From positions 248,862 to 312,861 of the forward strand of contig NZ_SDKD01000002.1 of NCBI RefSeq assembly GCF_004521915.1: 64,000 nucleotides of DNA, read 5' to 3'. The position numbers and the translations under genes are program-made. The notes under the pieces are model-generated. The model was given only the letters and a program-made list of their open reading frames with translations. It was not told where the DNA came from and ran no database searches. This DNA is from Brevibacillus migulae (lineage in GTDB: Bacteria > Bacillota > Bacilli > Brevibacillales > Brevibacillaceae). This document shows positions 33,438 through 43,642 of this stretch, one piece after another; position 1 is the first letter of the stretch; every line of letters begins with the position of its first letter.

Positions 33438-34292
33438 TTGGCAACCATACTGAGTGGAAAAGAAGTCGCACAAGATATTCGGGCCGACATTGCCAAGGAA
33501 GTTGACAGGCTGAAGGAGAAAGGCGTCACGCCAGCATTGACCGTAGTTTTGGTAGGCGAAGATCCCGCGTCACAATCCTATGTAACGGGAAAAATGCGTG
33601 CCTGTGAAGAAGTGGGGATGCGTTCGGAAGTGATTCGGATGCCCGACACGATCTCGCAGCAGGAGCTTTTGGACACAGTCGAGCGTTTGAATCAAAATCC
33701 GAACGTTCATGGTATTTTGGTGCAATTGCCTTTGCCTCCGCAAATCGAAGAAAAAGCGGTGATCGAAACGATCGATCCACGCAAGGATGTAGATGGCTTT
33801 CATCCGATCAATATCGGGAAACTGATGATTGGTGATGATACGTTTGTTTCCTGCACACCAGCAGGGATCATCGAGTTGATCAAACGGACCGGTACAAGCC
33901 TGAAAGGGAAGCGTGTCGTAGTCGTTGGCCGGAGCAACATCGTGGGTAAGCCCGTCTCGCTGCTTCTGCTGCAGGAACACGCGACCGTGACCATTTGCCA
34001 TTCCCATACGCAGGATCTGACCGCCATCACGAAGCAGGCGGATGTCTTGATCGTCGCGGTTGGAAGAGCAGGCCTCATCGGCAAAGAGCACGTATCTCCA
34101 GGCACGGTAGTGATCGACGTTGGCGTAAATCGCAATGAGGCTGGCAAGCTGGTCGGCGATGTACGCTTCGATGAGGTGTTGGATCAAGCCAGCTGGATCA
34201 CCCCGGTACCGGGAGGCGTGGGACCGCTTACGATTACGATGCTGTTGAAAAACACAGTCAAAGCGGCGAAACAGATCGAAAACGTAGATTGA
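33438..34292 (+). CDS. folD: Methylenetetrahydrofolate dehydrogenase/cyclohydrolase
   Basis: Bifunctional enzyme (284 residues) interconverting 5,10-methylene-, methenyl- and 10-formyl-THF with NADP. Catalytic-site motifs are SQSYVTGKMRACEEVGM (with the active lysine), VQLPLP, KDVDGFHPINIGKL and the nucleotide loop VVVGRSNIVGKPVSLLL; PGGVGPLTITML ends it. The start is the TTG at 33438, seven bases after GGAGGAGG, giving the usual length; an upstream in-frame ATG at 33345 has no site. It connects with the one-carbon units made by the gcv genes. Confidence 0.95.
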   Translation: MATILSGKEVAQDIRADIAKEVDRLKEKGVTPALTVVLVGEDPASQSYVTGKMRACEEVGMRSEVIRMPDTISQQELLDTVERLNQNPNVHGILVQLPLPPQIEEKAVIETIDPRKDVDGFHPINIGKLMIGDDTFVSCTPAGIIELIKRTGTSLKGKRVVVVGRSNIVGKPVSLLLLQEHATVTICHSHTQDLTAITKQADVLIVAVGRAGLIGKEHVSPGTVVIDVGVNRNEAGKLVGDVRFDEVLDQASWITPVPGGVGPLTITMLLKNTVKAAKQIENVD

Positions 34293-34303
34293 AGGGATGA
34301 ACG

Positions 34304-35695
34304 ATGAAGCCGAACCAGATATGGTCCGTCGCGGAATGCAACCGCTGGATCAAGCACGTCCTGGAAAAAGATGAACGATTGTCAGATATATGGATCCGCG
34401 GCGAAATCTCCAACTTTGTCCATCATACGAGCGGGCATATGTACTTTACGCTCAAAGACCGTGACGCAAAGATCAAGGTTGTGATGTTTGCCAGTCACAA
34501 TCGTTTTCTGAAATTTATCCCGAAGGATGGAACCAAGGCACTCGTGCGTGGTTCCATTTCTGCCTTTGAACGTGACGGTACTTATCAGCTGTACGCGAGG
34601 GAGATGCAGCCAGACGGTCTGGGATCCCTCTATTTGGCCTTTGAGCAATTGAAGGCAAAGCTGGAGGGTGAAGGTCTGTTTGCTCAGGAACGGAAGCGGC
34701 CGCTGCCCTTGTTTCCGAAAAAGGTAGGCGTGATTACGTCCCCGACAGGCGCAGCTATTCGTGATATTTGCACGACGATTCGCCGCCGTTTTCCGCAGAC
34801 AGAGATCGTGATCGCTCCTGCAATTGTACAGGGGGTGGATGCCCCGGCTTCGATTGTCTCTGCACTTCGCTTGATCAATCAGCATCAAGAAGTCGATGTC
34901 CTGATCGTGGGGCGCGGCGGGGGTTCCATCGAGGAATTATGGGCGTTCAACGAGGAAATCGTTGCCCGGGCGATCGCAGCCTCCCGGATCCCGGTCATAT
35001 CGGCGGTTGGTCATGAAACGGACTTTACGATTGCCGATTTTGTAGCGGACATCCGAGCGGCTACGCCGACGGCAGCGGCAGAATTGGCTGTTCCTCACTA
35101 CCTGGAATGGTTGGAGCGGCTCAAACAGGTAGACTTGCGATTGCACCGCTCGATGCGCACCAGGCTCGACGGTGAAAGGAAACGGCTGACGAGCTTGCGG
35201 GATTCGTATGCCATGAGACAACCGCAGCGCCGACTGGAGGAAGCCCAGCAGCGCATGGATTCGTTGCAAATCCGCTTGCGCCAAGGAATCAAGCAGCTCC
35301 ATGCTCGCAAAAAAGAGCGGTTTACCCATGCGAGCGGGTCCCTCCAGCGAATTCGCCTGAAAGAGCGCGTAGATGGAAAGCGGGAAACATTGACACGTCT
35401 CCGCACGCAAATGACACAGAAGCTCGACCGCAGGCTTTCTGAGGCAAAAGCGAAATGGGTGGCACAGATGGCGCATCTCGATGCGCTCAGTCCATTGCGA
35501 GTCATGGACCGCGGCTATTCCTTGGTATACAAGGACGGGCAGCTGATGAAATCGAAGGAGCAATTTGCGATCGGCGATACGCTCGTGGTACGATTAAAAG
35601 ATGGCAGCATTGCTGCAGAGGTAACGGAACTAGCAGGAGAGGTGAAGGCCGATGGCACGCAAAAAAACAGAAGCGGAAAACCCGATGCAGTTTGA
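34304..35695 (+). CDS. xseA: Exodeoxyribonuclease VII large subunit
   Basis: Catalytic subunit of ExoVII, degrading single-stranded DNA from both ends; 463 residues. An N-terminal OB-fold (IWIRGEISNFVHHTSGHMYF) precedes the catalytic domain with FPKKVGVITSPTGAAIRDI, LIVGRGGGSIEELWAFNEE and PVISAVGHETDFTIADF, then a long coiled coil (about 260-390) and GYSLVYKDG. AAGGGATG precedes the ATG. Its end overlaps xseB by 44 bases. Confidence 0.96.
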   Translation: MKPNQIWSVAECNRWIKHVLEKDERLSDIWIRGEISNFVHHTSGHMYFTLKDRDAKIKVVMFASHNRFLKFIPKDGTKALVRGSISAFERDGTYQLYAREMQPDGLGSLYLAFEQLKAKLEGEGLFAQERKRPLPLFPKKVGVITSPTGAAIRDICTTIRRRFPQTEIVIAPAIVQGVDAPASIVSALRLINQHQEVDVLIVGRGGGSIEELWAFNEEIVARAIAASRIPVISAVGHETDFTIADFVADIRAATPTAAAELAVPHYLEWLERLKQVDLRLHRSMRTRLDGERKRLTSLRDSYAMRQPQRRLEEAQQRMDSLQIRLRQGIKQLHARKKERFTHASGSLQRIRLKERVDGKRETLTRLRTQMTQKLDRRLSEAKAKWVAQMAHLDALSPLRVMDRGYSLVYKDGQLMKSKEQFAIGDTLVVRLKDGSIAAEVTELAGEVKADGTQKNRSGKPDAV

Positions 35696-35906
35696 AGAAG
35701 CGATGAAGCGCATGGAGGAAGTCGTACGCCGTCTCGAAGAAGGAGATATTCCGCTGGAAGAAGCGTTGGAGCTTTATCAGGAAGGCGTACAATTGTCCCG
35801 TGTCTGCGCTCAAAAACTGGAAAACATCGAGACTAAGATTTCGCAGATCTTGGAAGAGGACGGCCAGGTGAAGCAGAAGGCGTTTCACTTGGAGGGCGAA
35901 TCTTGA
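35652..35906 (+). CDS. xseB: Exodeoxyribonuclease VII small subunit
   Basis: Small helical subunit (84 residues) that binds along the XseA coiled coil. The core FEEAMKRMEEVVRRLEEGDI, then PLEEALELYQEGVQLSRVC, is diagnostic. GGAGAGGTG precedes the ATG. It overlaps xseA by 44 bases and shares one base of its stop with the ispA start, so the three are translationally coupled. Confidence 0.95.
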   Translation: MARKKTEAENPMQFEEAMKRMEEVVRRLEEGDIPLEEALELYQEGVQLSRVCAQKLENIETKISQILEEDGQVKQKAFHLEGES

Positions 35907-36802
35907 TGCAGCAGTCCTTCGATCAGTATTTACAAGAGAAAATTGACATCATTGAGGGACACCTCGTGCCGGCGCTGGAAAAAGAGGGAGTGCCAGCTCG
36001 TTTATATGAGTCCATGTCATACTCATTGATGGCTGGCGGGAAGCGTCTTCGCCCCGTGCTGGTGCTGGCTGTATTGGAAGCGCTGGACAAGCCGCTCGAA
36101 CGTGGAATCCCCTATGCTGTGGCTTTGGAAATGATTCATACGTATTCGCTCGTACATGATGATCTGCCAGCGATGGATGATGATGCACTGCGACGCGGCA
36201 AACCTACGAATCACATCGTGTTCGGGGAAGCTACTGCCATTCTGGCTGGTGATGCGCTTTTGACGCGTGCTTTCGGGTACATTGCTGAAAGCTATGGACA
36301 GCATCCTGAGGTGAGTCCTGCGACGACCGTTTCCTTGATTGCGGAGTTAGGCAAGAGAGCTGGGGCTCGCGGTATGGTTGGCGGCCAAATGGCGGATATC
36401 GAAGGGGAAGGACGCCAGCTTTCCTTAGCGGAGCTGGAATACATCCATGAGCATAAAACGGGTGATCTGCTGGTGGCGGCTTTGCGCGGCGGGGGTCTGT
36501 TGGGGGAAGCAACCGAGGAACAGCTGGACGCTCTCAACCGATACGGCCATTGCATTGGATTGGGGTTTCAGATCCAGGACGATATCTTGAATGTTGAGGG
36601 AGATGCCCAGCTTCTCGGCAAAGCGGTAGGCAGTGATGCGGATCGCCAGAAAGCGACCTACCCTTCGTTACAAGGACTGGAATATTCGAAAACACATCTG
36701 GACCGCCTGATTACGGAAGCGAAGGATGTCTTGATCGCAGCGAAGCTTGCTCACCCAGGACTGATGCAATTGGCTGATTACGTGAAAGAACGTACCAAAT
36801 AA
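35906..36802 (+). CDS. ispA: Farnesyl diphosphate synthase
   Basis: Class I prenyltransferase (298 residues) condensing IPP with DMAPP and GPP to farnesyl diphosphate. First aspartate-rich motif VHDDLPAMDDDALRRGKPTN, the helix GGKRLRPVLVLAVLEAL and second motif GFQIQDDILNVEGD are intact. The ATG at 35906 follows GGAGGG by nine bases. Between xseB and dxs, a common Bacillota order. Terminator follows. Confidence 0.95.
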   Translation: MQQSFDQYLQEKIDIIEGHLVPALEKEGVPARLYESMSYSLMAGGKRLRPVLVLAVLEALDKPLERGIPYAVALEMIHTYSLVHDDLPAMDDDALRRGKPTNHIVFGEATAILAGDALLTRAFGYIAESYGQHPEVSPATTVSLIAELGKRAGARGMVGGQMADIEGEGRQLSLAELEYIHEHKTGDLLVAALRGGGLLGEATEEQLDALNRYGHCIGLGFQIQDDILNVEGDAQLLGKAVGSDADRQKATYPSLQGLEYSKTHLDRLITEAKDVLIAAKLAHPGLMQLADYVKERTK

Positions 36803-36815
36803 TGGAAGTTTTTGG

Positions 36816-36847
36816 AGATGGCCTCTGGTTGGTGAGGCCATCTTTTT
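36816..36847 (+). terminator. Intrinsic terminator after ispA
   Basis: AGATGGCCTC pairs perfectly with GAGGCCATCT around an eight-base loop, then five T. Confidence 0.9.
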
Positions 36848-36963
36848 CGTTGTGCTGACTCGGCTTGGGCAGATTTTCATGAACAAGTGGAGTTTTGCAC
36901 CAGAGTCGTTTATAATGAATCAAGCGTGAACCTCATGCAGTTTTGTGAAAGTGGGGGACCCTC

Positions 36964-38844
36964 ATGTTGCTTGAGAAGATCAACAGCCCAGAAGATTTGA
37001 AAAAATGTAAAGTCCAGCAGCTTCCACAGCTGGCACAGGAAATACGCACCTTTTTGGTGGAAAACCTCTCCAAGACGGGTGGCCACCTTGCGCCAAACCT
37101 TGGCGTCGTAGAATTAACGTTAGCTTTGCATTATGTGTTCAACAGCCCCAAGGATAAATTGATCTGGGATGTGGGACACCAAGCATATGTACATAAAATG
37201 CTGACAGGACGCAAGGATCTTTTCTCCACCCTGCGTCAATACAAAGGATTGTGCGGCTTTCCGAAAATGAATGAAAGCCCGCATGATGTTTGGGAGACCG
37301 GACACAGCAGCACCTCCCTATCCGCAGCGATGGGGATGGCGGCAGCCCGTGACCTGAAAAAGGAAAAAAATCATGTCGTGGCGGTCATCGGTGATGGAGC
37401 ACTGACCGGAGGCATGGCGCTGGAAGCCTTGAATCACATTGGCCATGAACAAAAAAATGTGATCGTGATTTTGAACGATAATGAAATGTCGATCGCACCG
37501 AACGTGGGAGCGCTTCATAATTATTTGGGCAAATTACGTGCTACCAACAATTACCAGCGCACGAAGGACGAGCTTGAAAGCCTGTTAAAAGCGATTCCGG
37601 CAGTAGGCGGCAAGCTTGCCCATTTCGCGGAGCGTCTGAAGGACAGCATGAAATATCTGCTCGTATCAGGCGTCCTGTTTGAAGAGCTTGGCTTTACCTA
37701 TATCGGACCGATTGACGGCCATAATGTAGATCTGCTTTTAGACTCCTTGCGCACAGCTTCAAATACCAAAGGACCTGTATTGATTCACGCGATTACCAAA
37801 AAAGGAAAAGGCTATGCGCCAGCGGAAGCGGATTCTGTCAAATGGCACGGTATTGGAACCTACAAAATCGAATCCGGAGAATCAGCAAAATCAGCGCCTA
37901 CCTATACGTCCGTATTTGCTGACACGATGATCGAGTTGGCCAAAGAAGATGAGCGGATCGTGGCTGTCACACCTGCCATGCCTGCAGGTTCAGGCTTGCT
38001 GAAATTCGCCGATGTCTTTCCGGAGCGGATGTTTGACGTGGGGATCGCCGAGCAGCACGCCTGTACGTTTTGTGCCGGACTGGCCACACAAGGGCTAAAG
38101 CCGGTCTATGCGGTGTATTCGACATTTTTGCAGCGGGCATACGATCAACTGATCCACGACGTGGCACGACAAAAGCTCCCGGTAATCTTTGCGGTTGACC
38201 GTGCCGGACTTGTCGGGGCAGACGGGGAAACCCATCAAGGGGTGTACGACATCGCCTTTATGAGAGCGATCCCGAATATGGTCATCATGGCACCGAAGGA
38301 CGAAAATGAGCTGCGGCACATGATGAAGACTGCGGTTGCCTATGAAGGCGGGCCGATTTCCTACCGCTACCCACGGTTAAATGTACGCGGTGTCAAAATG
38401 GACGAAGAGATGAAAGTATTGCCGATCGGAAAAGCCGAAGTGGTACGGGACGGAAAAGATGTCGCGATTCTTTCCTTTGGACATGTGTTTGAGATCGCAG
38501 AGCAGGCGGCGGATATCCTGCGCGCCGAGGGGAACAATCCGATGCTCGTGAACGCGCGTTTCTGCAAACCGTTGGACGAAGAACTGCTGCTGCAGCTGGC
38601 GAAAGACGGCTATGATCTGATCACGGTGGAAGAAGGTTCGATCATGGGAGGATTTGGAAGCGCTGTGCTCGAATTTTTGACCCAGTCCGGCTATCGTGAC
38701 ATCGTGGTGCGGCCGTTCGGAATTCCTGACTATTTTGTCGAGCATGGCTCAGTGAAGGAACAGCGCCAGGAAGTTGGCTTGACTGCAGAACAAATCGCGG
38801 CAACAGTACGGGCGTTGATGCCGCTGCGCAGACGAAGGGCTTGA
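36964..38844 (+). CDS. dxs: 1-deoxy-D-xylulose-5-phosphate synthase
   Basis: Thiamine-diphosphate enzyme starting the MEP isoprenoid pathway from pyruvate and glyceraldehyde 3-phosphate; 626 residues. TPP and Mg sites: [46 protein letters not shown] with NDNEMSI. The transketolase half has [17 protein letters not shown] and [20 protein letters not shown] precedes the ATG. Ends four bases before tlyA. Confidence 0.97.
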   Translation: MLLEKINSPEDLKKCKVQQLPQLAQEIRTFLVENLSKTGGHLAPNLGVVELTLALHYVFNSPKDKLIWDVGHQAYVHKMLTGRKDLFSTLRQYKGLCGFPKMNESPHDVWETGHSSTSLSAAMGMAAARDLKKEKNHVVAVIGDGALTGGMALEALNHIGHEQKNVIVILNDNEMSIAPNVGALHNYLGKLRATNNYQRTKDELESLLKAIPAVGGKLAHFAERLKDSMKYLLVSGVLFEELGFTYIGPIDGHNVDLLLDSLRTASNTKGPVLIHAITKKGKGYAPAEADSVKWHGIGTYKIESGESAKSAPTYTSVFADTMIELAKEDERIVAVTPAMPAGSGLLKFADVFPERMFDVGIAEQHACTFCAGLATQGLKPVYAVYSTFLQRAYDQLIHDVARQKLPVIFAVDRAGLVGADGETHQGVYDIAFMRAIPNMVIMAPKDENELRHMMKTAVAYEGGPISYRYPRLNVRGVKMDEEMKVLPIGKAEVVRDGKDVAILSFGHVFEIAEQAADILRAEGNNPMLVNARFCKPLDEELLLQLAKDGYDLITVEEGSIMGGFGSAVLEFLTQSGYRDIVVRPFGIPDYFVEHGSVKEQRQEVGLTAEQIAATVRALMPLRRRRA

Positions 38845-38848
38845 TAAG

Positions 38849-39664
38849 ATGAAAAAAGAGCGGTTAGATGTTTTATTGGTTGAACGTGGACTGTATGAGA
38901 CACGTGAAAAGGCCAAAGCGGCGGTCATGGCCGGACTGGTGATCGTTGCCGGTGATCGCTGTGACAAGCCGGGTACCAAATTTTCCGAGGATGTCGCGAT
39001 CACGGTCAAAGGGGACATTCATCCGTATGTTAGTCGCGGCGGACTGAAACTGGAAAAAGCGATACGCGAGTTTGACATTGATCTGACAGACAAAATCATG
39101 ATGGACATTGGGGCGTCGACGGGTGGATTTACCGATTGCGCGCTCCAGCATGGGGCAAAGAAGGTATATGCCATCGATGTGGGCTATGGTCAGCTTGCTT
39201 GGACATTGCGGCAGGACGAGCGAGTCGTCGTCATGGAACGCACCAATTTCCGCCATCTGGATCCGGATGCGTTTCCCTATGAAAAACCAGATATGGCTTC
39301 GATCGATGTTTCCTTCATTTCCTTAAAGCTGATCCTGCCTGTTCTGCAGCGGTTTTTACAGGATGGTGGACAAGTTGTCGCCCTCGTTAAACCGCAATTT
39401 GAGGCGGGAAAAGAAAAGGTTGGAAAGAACGGCATTGTCCGTGATCCGGATATACATGTGGAGGTCCTGCAGGGGATCGCGGGTTACGCGGCTTCGATCG
39501 GACTCGCTGTACGTGGTGTCAGCTTTTCCCCGATTACGGGCGGAGAAGGGAACATTGAATTTCTCCTCCATTTGCAAAAAGCGGTCCCCACCGAAGCGGA
39601 AACCGCCTACTGGCTTTCCCAGATGGAAAAGATTGTGGCAGATGCCCATCAATCCTTGAAGTAA
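38849..39664 (+). CDS. tlyA: TlyA-family rRNA 2'-O-methyltransferase (YqxC)
   Basis: Protein of 271 residues with an N-terminal S4 RNA-binding domain (ERLDVLLVERGLYETREKAK) and an FtsJ-like SAM methyltransferase domain: YVSRGGLKLEKAI, MDIGASTGGFTDCALQHG, DVSFISLKLILP and ALVKPQFEAGKE. TlyA in mycobacteria methylates 16S and 23S rRNA; in B. subtilis the homologue YqxC sits in the same place. Four bases after dxs, so cotranscribed. Confidence 0.93.
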   Translation: MKKERLDVLLVERGLYETREKAKAAVMAGLVIVAGDRCDKPGTKFSEDVAITVKGDIHPYVSRGGLKLEKAIREFDIDLTDKIMMDIGASTGGFTDCALQHGAKKVYAIDVGYGQLAWTLRQDERVVVMERTNFRHLDPDAFPYEKPDMASIDVSFISLKLILPVLQRFLQDGGQVVALVKPQFEAGKEKVGKNGIVRDPDIHVEVLQGIAGYAASIGLAVRGVSFSPITGGEGNIEFLLHLQKAVPTEAETAYWLSQMEKIVADAHQSLK

Positions 39665-39692
39665 CAAAAGCACAGCACGCATAGTGTACATG

Positions 39693-39728
39693 AACACTTC
39701 CGTCATTTTGGGGCGGAAGTGTTTTTTT
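39693..39728 (+). terminator. Intrinsic terminator after tlyA
   Basis: AACACTTCCG pairs with CGGAAGTGTT around an 11-base interval, then seven T. Confidence 0.92.
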
Positions 39729-39843
39729 CCAATATCTGATTGGGACAAAAAGAAAGAGAATATTGATCAAGAAGCTTTTTTTTTATGCAAGAGAAATTGT
39801 ATAATTGTATAAAGTAAGCAACCTACTTATTTGGGGTGGCCAT

Positions 39844-40701
39844 GTGAAAACAATTGGAATTGTTGCGAATAGAGGAAAGCCGGAAGCCAGAATTGTCGCC
39901 CGTGATCTCCTGTATCTTTTGGAGGAGAAGGGAGCCAGGGTGGTATTGGAGGAAACCATCGCCAGCGGAGTAGGCAGGCCCGAATTAGCGTTGCCGCTCT
40001 CCGATTTTGGGGGAAACATGGATTTGGTGTGCGTCCTGGGCGGGGATGGCACCTTGCTGGATATCGCAAGAAGATTGGCAGGATGCTCGTTGCCGATACT
40101 GGGCATCAATTTGGGGACGCTTGGCTTTTTATCGCAGGCGGAGCCGGAGCATCTGCCTCACGCTGTTGATAAGCTGCTCAGCGGGGACTATTGGATTGAA
40201 GAAAGAAGCATGCTTCAAGCCACATTGATCCGCCATGGAGAAACATTAGGCACGTTTACCGCCATGAATGATATCGGCATCGCCAAAGGTTCCTTCTGCC
40301 GGATTATCGAATGTGTCGTTTCCATCGATGACCAATATGTAGCAACCTTTAGCGGAGACGGTGTGATCGTATCGAGTCCGACAGGTTCGACTGCGTATTC
40401 ACTGTCAGCCGGAGGCCCGATCGTCGCGCCGGATGTGAAAATGATCCTTCTGACGCCAGTCGCGCCCCATTCGTTGACAGCCAGACCAATCGTTTTTTCG
40501 GCGAGCCAAGTGATACGGATACAGGTAGACGCGATTCATAATGAAATGGGCTTGTCGATTGACGGACAATTCGGATACCGTCTGGAGGGCGGAGATGAGA
40601 TCTATGTCTCTACATCCCCTTATGTGACTCCATTGGTCAAATGGGAAAAGGATCACTTCTTTGCGGCAATCCGAACAAAATTACGCGGTGAATGGGAGTA
40701 G
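39844..40701 (+). CDS. nadK: NAD kinase
   Basis: Makes NADP from NAD and ATP; 285 residues. The signature [15 protein letters not shown] near residue 64, the [11 protein letters not shown] strand and the [19 protein letters not shown] block are diagnostic. The GTG at 39844 follows GGGGTGG closely and begins with [12 protein letters not shown], the family start; an upstream in-frame ATG at 39805 lies in the promoter area (TATAAT at 39800). Five bases before argR. Confidence 0.95.
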   Translation: MKTIGIVANRGKPEARIVARDLLYLLEEKGARVVLEETIASGVGRPELALPLSDFGGNMDLVCVLGGDGTLLDIARRLAGCSLPILGINLGTLGFLSQAEPEHLPHAVDKLLSGDYWIEERSMLQATLIRHGETLGTFTAMNDIGIAKGSFCRIIECVVSIDDQYVATFSGDGVIVSSPTGSTAYSLSAGGPIVAPDVKMILLTPVAPHSLTARPIVFSASQVIRIQVDAIHNEMGLSIDGQFGYRLEGGDEIYVSTSPYVTPLVKWEKDHFFAAIRTKLRGEWE

Positions 40702-40706
40702 ATGGA

Positions 40707-41156
40707 ATGAACAAGGGGCAAAGACATATACGCATTCGTGATATCATTACGAATCACGAAGTAGAAACACAAGATGATCTCGTAGACCGTTTGCGGCAGG
40801 CCGGGTTTAATGTGACGCAAGCGACCGTTTCCCGGGATATCAAAGAGATGCATCTGGTGAAAGTGCCGCTTCCGGATGGGCGCTACAAATACTCCATGCC
40901 GGCGGAGCAAAAAATAAATCCCGTTAACAAACTGAAGCGGATGCTGCTGGACACCTTCGTCAGCATCGATTATGTGGAAAATCAGGTCGTCATGAAAACT
41001 TTACCCGGAAACGCCAATGCGATTGCCGCGTTGATTGACAACTCCCAGTGGCCAGAAGTGCTGGGCACGATTAGCGGAGATGATACGATCCTGATCATTT
41101 GCCGCTCCAAAGCGTACGCGCAAGAAGTCACACAGCGTTTCACGGAAATGCTGTAG
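40707..41156 (+). CDS. argR: Arginine repressor
   Basis: Hexameric arginine-dependent regulator (AhrC in B. subtilis, also 149 residues). The N-terminal winged helix has [20 protein letters not shown] and [15 protein letters not shown]; the C-terminal oligomerisation/arginine domain has [28 protein letters not shown]. The ATG at 40707 follows GGGAG by eight bases. Between nadK and recN as in other Bacillota. Confidence 0.97.
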   Translation: MNKGQRHIRIRDIITNHEVETQDDLVDRLRQAGFNVTQATVSRDIKEMHLVKVPLPDGRYKYSMPAEQKINPVNKLKRMLLDTFVSIDYVENQVVMKTLPGNANAIAALIDNSQWPEVLGTISGDDTILIICRSKAYAQEVTQRFTEML

Positions 41157-41171
41157 GGGTGGGGTGAGGTT

Positions 41172-42902
41172 ATGCTCCTTGAGCTTACCATACGCAATTT
41201 TGCAATCATCAAGCAGGTGACCATCTCGTTTCGCAAAGGGTTAAACATCCTGACCGGGGAAACAGGAGCGGGAAAATCCATCATCATCGATGCCTTGGGC
41301 TTGCTCTTGGGCGAACGCAGCTCTACGGACTTTGTCCGCTACGGGGAAAAGCGGGCAGAGGTAGAAGGGCTGTTTGAGCTTAAGGCGGGTCATCCCGCGA
41401 TCCAAATCTGCGAGGGTTTTGGCGTCCAGGTGGATCAGGATGGGATGCTGGTGGTTCGCCGGGATATTTCGGCACAAGGAAAAAGCATTATCCGTCTCAA
41501 TGGTCAACTGGTGACCTTGGCGATGCTGCGGGAGCTCGGTCCGTGGCTGGTGACGGTACATGGCCAGCACGATGCCCATGCGTTGCTGCAAGCGGACAAG
41601 CATATCACCTGGCTGGATGCCTTTGGCGAAAAGCAGCTGCACACCGCCAAACAAGAGTATGCGGTGCTTTACCAAGCCTATCGCAAAGCGCGCGCAGATC
41701 TGGAGCGCATGTCCAAAAACGAGCGGGAAATGATGCATCGCGTTGATTTGCTCAGCTATCAGCTGAGGGAGATTGAAGCAGCCTCGCTGCAGCCGGGTGA
41801 AGACGAAAAATTACTGAGTCAGCGCAAAAAATGGGCACATCACGAAAAAGTATATGCGGGTATGCAAGCGGCCTATCGAGCATTGAACGGCGATCAGCGC
41901 GGATTAGAGTGGTTGAATCATGCGATGAGTGAGCTGGAGCGAGTACAGCAGTATGATGAAAATCTCGCTCCGATCATCGAGGCTGTACAGACGGCTTACT
42001 ACCAGGTGGAAGATGTGGTCCATCAATTGCGTCAATTCCAAAACCGCTATGATTTCGATCCGGAGCAGCTTTCCGAAGTGGAGCGCCGCTTGGATGTCAT
42101 CCAGACGTTAAAACGAAAATACGGGAAAAGTGTGGACGAAATCCTGGAATACGCGGCAGCCATCCAGGACGAGCTGGAGGAGATCGAGCATTACGATGAC
42201 CGTTTGCAGCAGCTGCAAGCAAAGGTCCGCGAGCTGGAAGCGGATCTCGCGGTCGAAGCTATGGAGTTGAGCATGATCCGCCGCGAGTGCGCCAAGCAAT
42301 TAGCCGCTGCGATCGAGCAGCAGTTGAAAGAGCTGCACATGGAGCGTGCACGATTTGCCATAGAAGTGCGACAGGTCCCCGATGAAAACGGGATTGAGGT
42401 GGAAGGAAGCCGCTGCCACGTTGATGAAAACGGGATGGATGTGGTGGAATTCATGATCTCCCCCAATCCGGGCGAACCGCTCCGGCCCTTGGCCAAGATT
42501 GCATCCGGCGGGGAGCTTTCCCGGGTGATGCTGGCGATTAAAACGATCCTCGCTGATACCGAGCAGGTAGGCACCTTGATCTTTGATGAGGTGGATACCG
42601 GAGTGAGCGGCCGCGCTGCGCAAGCGATCGCCGAAAAGTTGGCTCGGGTCGGGGTCAATCGGCAGGTGCTGTGCATTACCCATCTGCCGCAGGTCGCCTC
42701 CTTGGCAGATGCGCATTTTTATATCAAGAAAGAAATGAATGATCAGGAAACAGCGACATCCGTGCTCTACCTCTCCGAGGAAGAGCGAGTGGTGGAGCTT
42801 GCGAGAATGCTGGGAGGCGCGGCTGTCACCGAAAAAACGGCTGAACACGCGCGGGAAATGATCCTTCTCGGGAAACAACGAAAAGCTGTCAACGTAGGTT
42901 GA
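41172..42902 (+). CDS. recN: DNA repair protein RecN
   Basis: SMC-like ATPase recruited early to double-strand breaks; 576 residues. Walker A is LTGETGAGKSIIIDALGLLL (about 29-48), the central region is coiled coil (about 150-390), then the ABC signature SGGELSRVMLAIK and Walker B LIFDEVDTGVSG. GAGG lies seven bases before the ATG. The stop overlaps the terminator stem. Confidence 0.97.
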   Translation: MLLELTIRNFAIIKQVTISFRKGLNILTGETGAGKSIIIDALGLLLGERSSTDFVRYGEKRAEVEGLFELKAGHPAIQICEGFGVQVDQDGMLVVRRDISAQGKSIIRLNGQLVTLAMLRELGPWLVTVHGQHDAHALLQADKHITWLDAFGEKQLHTAKQEYAVLYQAYRKARADLERMSKNEREMMHRVDLLSYQLREIEAASLQPGEDEKLLSQRKKWAHHEKVYAGMQAAYRALNGDQRGLEWLNHAMSELERVQQYDENLAPIIEAVQTAYYQVEDVVHQLRQFQNRYDFDPEQLSEVERRLDVIQTLKRKYGKSVDEILEYAAAIQDELEEIEHYDDRLQQLQAKVRELEADLAVEAMELSMIRRECAKQLAAAIEQQLKELHMERARFAIEVRQVPDENGIEVEGSRCHVDENGMDVVEFMISPNPGEPLRPLAKIASGGELSRVMLAIKTILADTEQVGTLIFDEVDTGVSGRAAQAIAEKLARVGVNRQVLCITHLPQVASLADAHFYIKKEMNDQETATSVLYLSEEERVVELARMLGGAAVTEKTAEHAREMILLGKQRKAVNVG

Positions 42903-42914
42903 CAGCTTTTTTTG
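42881..42914 (+). terminator. Intrinsic terminator after recN
   Basis: AAAAGCTGTCAAC pairs with GTTGACAGCTTTT around a four-base loop (GTAG), then a T run. The stem includes the last recN codons. Confidence 0.92.
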
Positions 42915-42936
42915 TTTTGCCCATCACCCATCCGCT

Positions 42937-43416
42937 TTACTCCTTGATGACATCAGCAAAACGGGCTTTTGCAGCCTTCACAAGATTTTCAATCTGCGTT
43001 TCGATTTGCACGCCGATGCTTCCGCCACTGACGATGATGGTTTCCAGGTTTTTCGCCTGTTCATCGATAATCGTCGGGTACATTTTTTTCATGCCAATCG
43101 GGGAACATCCGCCGCGAATATAGCCGGATACCTGCAGGAGGTCCTTCACAGGAATCATTTCCACTTTCTTTTCGTCCACGATTTTTGCGGCCTTTTTCAA
43201 GTCAAGCTCCGCTTCCACAGGGATCACAAAGACATAATAAGCTTTGGAGGTTCCTTGCGCAATGAGCGTTTTATATACGATCCCAGGATCCCGCCCGATT
43301 TTTTGGGCGACTGAGATCCCGTCAATTTTTCCGTCATCCGTACGATAGTTCAGCATGGTATAGGCGATTTTTTCTTTGTCCAAGATCCGCATGGCGTTCG
43401 TTTTTCCTTGTTTCAT
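42937..43416 (-). CDS. ybaK: Cys-tRNA(Pro)/aminoacyl-tRNA deacylase, YbaK type
   Basis: Trans-editing enzyme of 159 residues that hydrolyses misacylated tRNA, in known relatives Cys-tRNA(Pro). Features: an N-terminal helix with NAMRILDKEKIAYTML, the active-site lysine in YKTLIAQG, YYVFVIPVEAELDLKKAAK, and SGYIRGGCSPIGMKK. The gene is inverted between recN and spoIVB, genes that are neighbours in B. subtilis. Confidence 0.93.
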   Translation of the reverse strand: MKQGKTNAMRILDKEKIAYTMLNYRTDDGKIDGISVAQKIGRDPGIVYKTLIAQGTSKAYYVFVIPVEAELDLKKAAKIVDEKKVEMIPVKDLLQVSGYIRGGCSPIGMKKMYPTIIDEQAKNLETIIVSGGSIGVQIETQIENLVKAAKARFADVIKE

Positions 43417-43555
43417 CGTATTTCTCCTCGATTCGCTTCAAGTACATCCCATTATAATGGATTTCGCGGTAAATGGCTTTCTCTTACAGCGCGAACAAAA
43501 GCCTCGTCCATTTTTCTAATCTGGGAAAAACGTTCCTGAACGTATTTTACTGACA

Positions 43556-43584
43556 TAATACAGCTTCCTGCAGGCAACATTATA
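43556..43584 (+). promoter_or_regulatory. Probable sigma-F/sigma-G promoter of spoIVB
   Basis: TAATA (43556-43560) and CATTATA (43578-43584) are 17 bases apart. The -10 fits the sigma-G consensus CATHHTA fully and the -35 matches four of five positions of GHATR. spoIVB is forespore-expressed in B. subtilis. Confidence 0.55.
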
Positions 43585-43642
43585 GATACCCATATGGAGG
43601 GCATACGACAGGTGTAGGTAGGCAACGTAGGAGTGATTGCTG

